20,786 bases of DNA from Bacteroides sp. (GTDB lineage Bacteria > Bacteroidota > Bacteroidia > Bacteroidales > Bacteroidaceae). Numbering within the stretch: position 1 is the first letter of the stretch; every line of letters begins with the position of its first letter. A model generated the notes under the pieces. That model made no database searches and was not told the DNA's origin. It saw only the letters and a list, made by a program, of their open reading frames with translations. The translations under genes were made by a program, and so were the position numbers. The stretch lies in NCBI GenBank assembly GCA_019416685.1, contig DXWV01000025.1, forward strand, positions 1-20,786. Reading direction: 5' to 3'. Shown here one piece after another: positions 1 through 7,026 of this stretch.

Positions 1-67
1 GCCATATGAATTTTTATAATGTTAAAACGGTGTAAAGTAAAACTGTATTAAGTCATTCTTATAAATC
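1..67. other. Left-edge non-coding stretch downstream of the GH97 gene
   Basis: This short AT-rich stretch follows the stop codon of the last leftward gene. I see no convincing terminator hairpin, no start codon with a coding frame and no repeat in it. The operon may therefore continue beyond the left edge, and the PUL should not be assumed to end here. Confidence 0.4.
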
Positions 68-2050
68 TTATTGAATCATAGCTGCCCAACCTCCGTTACG
101 CACCATCTTAATCTTAAATGTATCACCCGATTTCACCTGACAATCCTTCTTTCTATAATCCATTGCCTGACGTCCGGCATTAATACCATCCTCAAAATAG
201 GTCATCTGATAATTTTTGCCAGGGTTCAGAAAATCAAGAGAGATTTCGAATTCCCGTTCTTTTTGTTTATTATTTGTAATACCACCTATAAACCACTGGT
301 TACCTTTACGTTTAGCTACGATTACATACTCTCCTGCATCAGCAGCCAATGCTTTAGTCTCATCCCATACTACCGGTACTTTAGTAATAAACTCCGTACA
401 GTCCGGATTTCTATAATAAAGGGTAGGATTATCAGCTAACATCTGTATACCACTTTCAAATACAACAAACAATGCCAACTGATAAGCACGGGTACCAATG
501 CTGGCCGAATTAGGACGTCTGGACTGATAAACTTCCGGTTGCATGCTGATCATTGCACCCGGGGTATAGTCCATTGGGCCTACCGCATTACGCATAAAAG
601 GTAAAAACAGACTATTGTCAGGATAGCATCCTCCCATTTGTTCCATACCACGTACTCCTTCATAAGAAAGCAGGTTCGGATACAGTTTCTCCAATCCGGC
701 CGGTTTGAACGAACCATGCATATCTACAAACAGATGGTGTTTGGCTGCTTCTTTAGCAACACGTTCATAATAGTCCACCATCCACTGGTCACTACGATCC
801 ATAAAGTCAATTTTCAATCCTGCCACTCCCCAGTCTGCAAAGGTTTTAAATGAATCAAAGTTATTTTCTACAGCCAGCCATGTCAACCAAAGTGCAACGC
901 CAACCCCTTTCTCTTTACCATAACGGATAATTTCATGTACATTTACTTCCGGATTCGGTGTATAAGGATCACGGGTACTCATAGCCCAACCTTCGTCCAT
1001 TATAATATAAGGTATACCATATTTAGCTGCAAAATCAATATAATACTTATAAGTATCCAGATTAAAACCAGCTTTAAAATTCACATCCGGTCCGTAAGGA
1101 GAAGCAGCATTCCACCATTCCCAACTGGCCTGCCCCGGTTTTATCCATGAAACATCATCCAGACGACATTTGGAAGCTAACTTGTCTGTCATAGTCTGCT
1201 CTAACAATTCAGTATCCTCCTTTGAAATAAAGAAATATCGCCAGGGGAAACTGCGGTTTCCTTTTGTTTTTGCAATATAATCTGTCTCTTTTAGAATCTT
1301 CAGACTGCGGTCTCCGTCTTCACCAAACTCCAAAGGTACCCGTGGAAACACACCATGAATGCGTTCTTCAGCACCATTCCCTTTCAAAAACAGACAAGGA
1401 TAATCTACCAAATCTGCCTCCGATATCAATATCTTATATTTCTTTCCGGTGTCCATCAGAATCGGAAGATTAGACATTTTATCTTCAACTTTCCATTGAG
1501 AAGCAACAACATGGCTATAGGGTTCCTCATAAGCTGTTTTAAAGCCACCCGGCTTTTGCAGATGAGTCAGATAATCTCCAGCCAGACCGATGGAGAAATT
1601 TTCGTTCAACACCTCTATTTCTCCTTTTTTATCAGTAACAAAGCGATAAGCCACTGCATCATTATATACCCTGAACTCAACAGAATATCCTCCTTTAAAC
1701 CTCAGGCTCTCCCCATTATAATGGTTACGTATAGAAGAAAATTTCAGGGGAATAACCGGAACTACCATTTCATCTGCCGAGAGTTTCTTTTTACCAACCA
1801 ACTTCGGATTCTCTCCCAAAACCTGCCCCCTTAAAGTCATTCCCAACCGGCAATCCTTTAATAAAGTTTCATCATCATAGGATACGTTGTATACAATCTG
1901 CCCATCCAAATTAATATCCACCTTCATTTTTCCGTCCGGTGATTTTATCTCAATATCCCGGGCATGAGCTGTAACCGCTCCCATACATAAAGCGGCAATT
2001 AATACTCCGTATAGCTTTCGGCTATTTATAATACAGTTTAGCAAAATCAT
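68..2050 (-). CDS. GH97 glycoside hydrolase, retaining type (probable alpha-galactosidase)
   Basis: A secreted GH97 enzyme of 660 residues that probably removes terminal alpha-linked galactose. The signal peptide spans about 1-30 (cleavage after AHA, no lipobox). An N-terminal beta-sandwich (about 31-295), a catalytic (beta/alpha)8 barrel (about 300-570) and a C-terminal beta-sandwich follow. Asp415 in GLKIDF fits the nucleophile of retaining GH97b enzymes. Glu464 and Glu470 (YEGVRGME) fit the calcium ligand and the acid/base, with Glu175 a likely further calcium ligand. Where inverting SusB-type members have a catalytic-base Glu in an HE motif, this protein has Gly446 (DMHG), 18 residues before Glu464. 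From memory, characterised B. thetaiotaomicron BtGal97b has nearly the same length and numbering (Asp415, Glu470). It lies 36 bp after the GH76 gene in the same operon. Other GH97 activities (alpha-glucosidase, beta-L-arabinopyranosidase) cannot be excluded. Confidence 0.9.
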   Translation of the reverse strand: MILLNCIINSRKLYGVLIAALCMGAVTAHARDIEIKSPDGKMKVDINLDGQIVYNVSYDDETLLKDCRLGMTLRGQVLGENPKLVGKKKLSADEMVVPVIPLKFSSIRNHYNGESLRFKGGYSVEFRVYNDAVAYRFVTDKKGEIEVLNENFSIGLAGDYLTHLQKPGGFKTAYEEPYSHVVASQWKVEDKMSNLPILMDTGKKYKILISEADLVDYPCLFLKGNGAEERIHGVFPRVPLEFGEDGDRSLKILKETDYIAKTKGNRSFPWRYFFISKEDTELLEQTMTDKLASKCRLDDVSWIKPGQASWEWWNAASPYGPDVNFKAGFNLDTYKYYIDFAAKYGIPYIIMDEGWAMSTRDPYTPNPEVNVHEIIRYGKEKGVGVALWLTWLAVENNFDSFKTFADWGVAGLKIDFMDRSDQWMVDYYERVAKEAAKHHLFVDMHGSFKPAGLEKLYPNLLSYEGVRGMEQMGGCYPDNSLFLPFMRNAVGPMDYTPGAMISMQPEVYQSRRPNSASIGTRAYQLALFVVFESGIQMLADNPTLYYRNPDCTEFITKVPVVWDETKALAADAGEYVIVAKRKGNQWFIGGITNNKQKEREFEISLDFLNPGKNYQMTYFEDGINAGRQAMDYRKKDCQVKSGDTFKIKMVRNGGWAAMIQ

Positions 2051-2086
2051 AAAAGTTATATTTATATATTAGTTTTAGCAATCCTT

Positions 2087-4402
2087 TTACATTACGCAAA
2101 TCTTCTTCCGACAAGAAGTCTGACCATCAAAAATATCTACCAGATAGAATCCGGAAGGCAAATGAATACACTCCCGGTCTGCCATCATCTGAATACGATC
2201 AAGCAAACATCCACCCACTGTATAAACTTGTATGAGGAGCGGAGTCACTTCCTTGTTTACAATCACCATACTTCCTTTTTCTGTAAAGATGGAGAAATTT
2301 ATATCCTCTCCGCCTATTTGTTCCTGTAAACCGGTTACAGGATTCTTTGCAAACAATTGCCAACGGGATAGCTCAAAGTTCTGGCTTCCATTAACAGACT
2401 TCAACACAAGCCGATAATATTTATAAGCATTCTCCTTATTGGATATACTCTCCGGATTCTGATTGTCTACCGGTATTTTTCCTTCCCGCTGTAATTCATC
2501 CAGCAATTCAAACAACATGGTTCCACTCAAATGTGTAGAAGAATCATACCGTTTTCCTTCGTCCGTAGAAGACGAAAGTACTCTTTCAGGGCGTTCTCTC
2601 CAGTTATTCTTAAATATAATTTCCGGTTTCAAAGTAGCAGCATCCCACAGTCCTTTTGCATTTTCAAGCATATACTGCGTATAATGTTGTTCACGCACAG
2701 AATCTAACTTACCCGACAAGATCCATTGTGAGAGATAGCGCATAAGAATGCCTTTAAACAGTCCGCCATCGCCCTGTCCTTCACCATTATCCAGAATACC
2801 GTCCGGGGAAAACTTAGTCCAGTCATTCACAATATAATCCCCTGTACGAATGGCTGCATCACGATATTTCTGCTCTCCGGTAATTTTATACAATTCCAGA
2901 CAAGCCCCCATCCATGTACCTTGATTATAAGTAAATGACCACCCAAAATTATCATTCAAATACGCATCTTTTACGATTCCGTTGTCAAATAACAGATGAG
3001 AATTTGTCCATTCCCATATCTTTTTTGCCCAGTCCAGATATTCTTCGTCCTGTGTCAGGTTGTAGAGTCGTGCAGCCAGAATAGCAGCAGGTGCATTGGA
3101 ACAAGCATTTTTTGATTCCGGCGAAGCATCATTCCATTGTATTCCTCCTCCATGCTTATCATTCCAGCCTACTTTTATCCAATCCCAAAGTTGAATGGCT
3201 CCAGTCTTCCAACGTTGTTCCAACTCATCTCCCCAAACAGCATCTGCTCTCAGGCAAGCCAATCCCATCCATTCCATATCATCAAAAAAGCCATTCCACA
3301 AAGAACTTTTACCATATGTTTTCTTACCATATGAAAGCATCGCATTGTATACTCTTATAGCATTTTTACGGTACGTATTATCTCCGGTGCGTTGATATGC
3401 ATCTACGAATACATCGATCATATGTGCCATCCACCAGTAGTTGAATCCATTATTTGACAGGGTGGAGTTCGGATGCCATCCATGTATCAGATAATATCCT
3501 GACCCATAGGTTTTCCAGAAAAGTTCCAGCATACTCTGCTGAGCCATGTCAGCTGCCACTCCCCAATCATATTTCTCACGGTCTTTTCCCAATTCATATA
3601 TCTGCATATTGTTGATAGCCTGCAGGTATACATTACTACGAGAATCAAGCACCTTCCAGTTTTCACGATCATTGGACCCTAATAATTCCCAACTTCTCGG
3701 GCTGGAAGCTATGTTATTGGCAGACATCACAGAGTAACCTTCTATCTTTTGCGGAGTATCCAAAGCATATTCTATCCAGCATGATTGAACACCATTTTGT
3801 CTGAAAACCTCAGTAGTTTTATCACTCAACAGATTTTTCAGTGAAGAATTATCGGCATACTGTCCGGTTAAGTTATCGGCTTCTGTTATTAAGTTATCGA
3901 AATCAGGTTTCGGATAACCCAGCAATTGCCATTCTGCAATCTCCAACGTTGTACCCGAAACTATTTCCTCAATACTAAGCCTGAAATATTTATACGCATT
4001 TGTGCCATTGGCTTTACTAACAAGGGCTTCCCGAGGCTTTGTCGTGACTCCCACTACTGAAAGAATACGCTTCCAGGTTTCTCCGTCATTAGAACCTTCT
4101 ACCTTGAAGCTTTTCAGAGCGGTAGCCAGCTTGTCCGAAGGAAGTAATAAGCTGGCTGTCATAACCATTGGTCGGATTGCTTCATAAACGATCCAGTTCT
4201 GTCCGGTAAACGGAGCCGAATATACGGTACTGTCATTTTTATCACTCAGCAATTCCAGTGTTTTCATCTGATCGGATCGCAAATCTCCCCCTTCATCAAG
4301 CAGACTATAACTTTGAAATGTCTGTTGAGCGGATAAGAGTGAAGCAAACATACCCATGCAAACTCCTCCCAGTATTCTAACCATAATCTGTGTTGTTCTC
4401 AT
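2087..4402 (-). CDS. GH76 (alpha-1,6-mannanase family) with discoidin-like modules, one apparently split by the catalytic domain
   Basis: A secreted 771-residue protein with a signal peptide at about 1-25 (LLSA/QQ) and no lipobox. Residues 45-165 look like a first discoidin-like (F5/8 type C) domain ending YFRLSIEE...EIAEWQLLG. Residues 186-271 begin a second one (LLSDKTTEV, SWELLGSN, LDSR), but its last strand does not follow. The GH76 domain comes next at about 275-640, with the family's catalytic Asp-Asp pair at 374-375 (GFFDDMEWMG). The missing YYRL...ELSRWQLFA strand appears only at 656-686. A short C-terminal tail (about 700-771, GFYLVDIFDG) resembles type IX sorting-like tails. GH76 enzymes cleave alpha-1,6-mannan internally, which is family knowledge and not shown here. 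The start codon overlaps the upstream GH97 stop (TAATG), so translation is probably coupled. Confidence 0.88.
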   Translation of the reverse strand: MRTTQIMVRILGGVCMGMFASLLSAQQTFQSYSLLDEGGDLRSDQMKTLELLSDKNDSTVYSAPFTGQNWIVYEAIRPMVMTASLLLPSDKLATALKSFKVEGSNDGETWKRILSVVGVTTKPREALVSKANGTNAYKYFRLSIEEIVSGTTLEIAEWQLLGYPKPDFDNLITEADNLTGQYADNSSLKNLLSDKTTEVFRQNGVQSCWIEYALDTPQKIEGYSVMSANNIASSPRSWELLGSNDRENWKVLDSRSNVYLQAINNMQIYELGKDREKYDWGVAADMAQQSMLELFWKTYGSGYYLIHGWHPNSTLSNNGFNYWWMAHMIDVFVDAYQRTGDNTYRKNAIRVYNAMLSYGKKTYGKSSLWNGFFDDMEWMGLACLRADAVWGDELEQRWKTGAIQLWDWIKVGWNDKHGGGIQWNDASPESKNACSNAPAAILAARLYNLTQDEEYLDWAKKIWEWTNSHLLFDNGIVKDAYLNDNFGWSFTYNQGTWMGACLELYKITGEQKYRDAAIRTGDYIVNDWTKFSPDGILDNGEGQGDGGLFKGILMRYLSQWILSGKLDSVREQHYTQYMLENAKGLWDAATLKPEIIFKNNWRERPERVLSSSTDEGKRYDSSTHLSGTMLFELLDELQREGKIPVDNQNPESISNKENAYKYYRLVLKSVNGSQNFELSRWQLFAKNPVTGLQEQIGGEDINFSIFTEKGSMVIVNKEVTPLLIQVYTVGGCLLDRIQMMADRECIHLPSGFYLVDIFDGQTSCRKKICVM

Positions 4403-6942
4403 TATTTTTCTTGTGCTATTATTTTTTGACTATATGATTCTTTTCCCGTATATACATTAACAATATAAGTTCTTCCAGGGGCAAGTGTTTCTATCAATCT
4501 TCCGTCATGAATATTCCAATGCTGCAATACTTGTCCTTCGACGGAATATAGCGTACAAATAGCCTCCTTACTCGTGGTAATTACCTGAAAAGTACATCCT
4601 TCTACACGTATTTGAACATCCTTCTCTTGAACAACGCGCTCATTTCCTACAATACAACCTTTATCAACCACTCTTTTCAAAGTAATACGATCCATATTGG
4701 GCATCAATGCAGACGTATTCCCTATTTCAATCTTGTTTTTTCCACTTTCCAATTGTGTCAAGACAGTTATAAAAGACAAATGCTTCCCTTCCAGGCCACC
4801 CGAAGACGGGAAATGATAATAAATCTCCTCTCCATCATTAACCTTGAGATAAGCATCTTTTTCCTTATCGGTCATATAAAAGAAAGTCAGAGCGTATTCA
4901 CCGCCCTCCTCTACTTCCACATCACTATACTTCAATTTATTGCTCCTTCCTAAAGCCGACATATATGCCCCGCCAGAACAAACTGCATCCTGTTCCTTCT
5001 TACCCAAAGTAGCTGCATCTTCCGCTTCCAATGTTTTCTGCCATGGTTTGGGTAAACAGTCAGACACAGACAGTCGGACGCTTGCACCACCAGACGCCAA
5101 TAACGGAAGTGTAAGGATTGTATTTTTACCTACATTGGACTGATAATCAAAAGCAATTTCAGCTTTACACCCGCCATCCTTATAAATATAGGCATAATAT
5201 GTTTTTGTTTCATCCAGAAAGTCCAGCGGTATCGACAACGTACGTGCCTGGTTACAAATAGAAGACACATACCAGTCATCTCCTTTCCGGCGAGCCAGCG
5301 TAACATAAGACTCCGGTTCGGCTTCCAAACATTTTATTTCATCCCAGGCAGCCGGAATATCTTTGAGATATGACTCTGCTATATTATATCTATAACTCAA
5401 CGGATTATCAACATAACATTGAATGCCTGATTCATAAAGACTTAAAAGTGCCAATTGATGTGCCCAGGAAGTATATTGACTCACAGCTCCCCATTTTGTT
5501 CCAAACTCTCCCGGTGTATAGTCCATAGGACCTACTACATTACGTGTCATCGCGAGCATTATATTATGTGAGGGTTCCAGCATCACTCTGTTTCCCAGAT
5601 ACATTTCGCCACCATATACGGCTTCCGAAGTCAATAAGTTAGGCCATGTTCTACGGGTTCCCGACGGACGGGTACACCCATGCCAATTAACCAGAAGTTC
5701 TTGCTCTGCTGCCGTTTCCGCCACAAGATCATATTTCTTCATTACTCCTTGTCCGTCTCCATCCCAAAAGTCAATCTTTGCACCTTTTACTCCCCAACTT
5801 TTCCACTCGCTCAGAACCTGGTTCACTTGCTCTTTATTGCTTGCAAATCTATTCTGATGACTCCAAAGCAGAATACCAACTGACTTTCCGGCAGCATATT
5901 CAACCAATCGTTTCACATCCGAAGAGCCATTCCAACCATCACGTACACTGTCCCAACCATCATCCAATATGAAATACTCCCACCCCATAAAGGCTGCCAT
6001 ATCCACATATTTCACAGCAGTATCCCAACTTATTACATTCTCGGCATCTTCGCCTCCCCAATTCCAGGAAGCTCGCCCAGGGCGTACCCATGACCAGTCC
6101 CGCTGATCGGCCTCTACATTGAGATGCTCCACCATAGACGACTCTATTATCTCATTCAATGTCCCCAACACGACTACCCGCCAAGGCGACTCGAAAGGAG
6201 ATTTTACCAATACCGTCCCCTCAGGTTTATAATAATAACAACCTGTCGCCTCAGCAGGCATTAGCCTGCTTGTAGCATAACTACCTGTGTTTGCAGCCTC
6301 TGTCAATAGTAAATAATAAGAACCGGTAGTCTCCACTAAGACCGGAGATCCTTGTCCTTCTGCAGATTGTTCCAGGGTCATCGCCCAGTTTTTTCGGTTG
6401 TATGTTGTTTCGTAATTAACATTATACTTTTGCGACCAGGCTATTTTAAAATCATTTACAGCAACTTCACTCAATTCCTGTCTCAAAGAGCCTGACTCTT
6501 TTCCGTCAACCTGATATCTATATGCAAATCCCTCATTGAAAACTCTAAATACTATTTTTATACTACTTCCCAACAATGTGGTAAAAGCCACTTCTTGCTC
6601 ATTACACCGATTATGATATTCACTCATTTTTCCGGAAGGAAGTGTATAAGTCTCATTTATCTCTCTACTTACCTGATCAACATAATCCAATTTTGTGAAA
6701 TTGGTAAACGAAAACGCAATTCCAAGTCTGGAGTCCGACACAACGAGCTGTTCCTCTTTATATACCCGATAAAATGTATTTTTATCCTTTTGCATCAATT
6801 CCACACGAATAGAAGTATCGGGCGAATAAATGGTCGATATAATAGTAGCACTGTTTTGTGCAATACAAACAAATGGTTGTGTCAGAAAGAAACTAATCCA
6901 CACGCCCAGGATCATTAATAATCTTCGATTGTTCAAATTCAT
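4402..6942 (-). CDS. GH97 glycoside hydrolase with C-terminal CBM35/6-like module and sorting-like tail
   Basis: An 846-residue second GH97, larger than the family's usual core. I chose the ATG at 6942 because it gives a normal signal peptide (MNLNNRR...FVCIAQ). A longer in-frame start at 6981 would put the start inside a terminator-like hairpin. The beta-sandwich and barrel occupy about 30-625. Asp391 (GAKIDF) is the expected nucleophile, with Glu440 and Glu446 (SEAVYGGE) as calcium ligand and acid/base. Gly422 (WHG) replaces the base of inverting members, so this too is retaining GH97b type, probably an alpha-galactosidase or related activity. Residues 635-759 form a CBM35/6-like module (LEAEDAA... 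to PNMDRITLK), and 762-846 a sorting-like tail. It lies after a hairpin that separates it from the binding-protein gene and overlaps the GH76 gene by one base. Two GH97b paralogues in one locus suggest different linkages or cell locations. Confidence 0.9.
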   Translation of the reverse strand: MNLNNRRLLMILGVWISFFLTQPFVCIAQNSATIISTIYSPDTSIRVELMQKDKNTFYRVYKEEQLVVSDSRLGIAFSFTNFTKLDYVDQVSREINETYTLPSGKMSEYHNRCNEQEVAFTTLLGSSIKIVFRVFNEGFAYRYQVDGKESGSLRQELSEVAVNDFKIAWSQKYNVNYETTYNRKNWAMTLEQSAEGQGSPVLVETTGSYYLLLTEAANTGSYATSRLMPAEATGCYYYKPEGTVLVKSPFESPWRVVVLGTLNEIIESSMVEHLNVEADQRDWSWVRPGRASWNWGGEDAENVISWDTAVKYVDMAAFMGWEYFILDDGWDSVRDGWNGSSDVKRLVEYAAGKSVGILLWSHQNRFASNKEQVNQVLSEWKSWGVKGAKIDFWDGDGQGVMKKYDLVAETAAEQELLVNWHGCTRPSGTRRTWPNLLTSEAVYGGEMYLGNRVMLEPSHNIMLAMTRNVVGPMDYTPGEFGTKWGAVSQYTSWAHQLALLSLYESGIQCYVDNPLSYRYNIAESYLKDIPAAWDEIKCLEAEPESYVTLARRKGDDWYVSSICNQARTLSIPLDFLDETKTYYAYIYKDGGCKAEIAFDYQSNVGKNTILTLPLLASGGASVRLSVSDCLPKPWQKTLEAEDAATLGKKEQDAVCSGGAYMSALGRSNKLKYSDVEVEEGGEYALTFFYMTDKEKDAYLKVNDGEEIYYHFPSSGGLEGKHLSFITVLTQLESGKNKIEIGNTSALMPNMDRITLKRVVDKGCIVGNERVVQEKDVQIRVEGCTFQVITTSKEAICTLYSVEGQVLQHWNIHDGRLIETLAPGRTYIVNVYTGKESYSQKIIAQEK

Positions 6943-6968
6943 GGTATTATGTATGCAAATAAAATGAA

Positions 6969-7016
6969 AACAGGAAGCCATTGTATGTTTTCAGGAAAAC
7001 ATCACGGCTTCCTGTT
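6969..7016 (-). terminator. Nested hairpin, probable intrinsic terminator or attenuator between binding-protein and GH97 genes
   Basis: A perfect 11-bp inverted repeat (AACAGGAAGCC at 6969-6979, GGCTTCCTGTT at 7006-7016) encloses a second palindrome (6985-7002, arms ATGTTTT/AAAACAT around CAGG). Read leftwards, the hairpin is followed by a T-rich run (TTTTCATTTTATTT). It begins about 10 bp after the stop codon of the binding-protein gene. The position fits partial termination that lowers expression of the three enzyme genes relative to the upstream binding protein. The next gene has no obvious promoter of its own, so some readthrough is likely. The nested inner stem might also act as a processing site. 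Confidence 0.7.
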
Positions 7017-7026
7017 ATTTAAAAAA

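Noticed and set aside
71..439. Plus-strand ORF of 122 codons opposite the small GH97
   Set aside because: It is antisense to a clearly coding GH97, has no recognisable domain and looks like a shadow. The same holds for other plus-strand ORFs across 1-15.5 kb.
6943..6981. Longer start for the large GH97 (MASCFH...)
   Set aside because: The longer start falls inside a terminator-like hairpin and would bury the signal peptide behind 13 extra residues. The ATG at 6942 is better.
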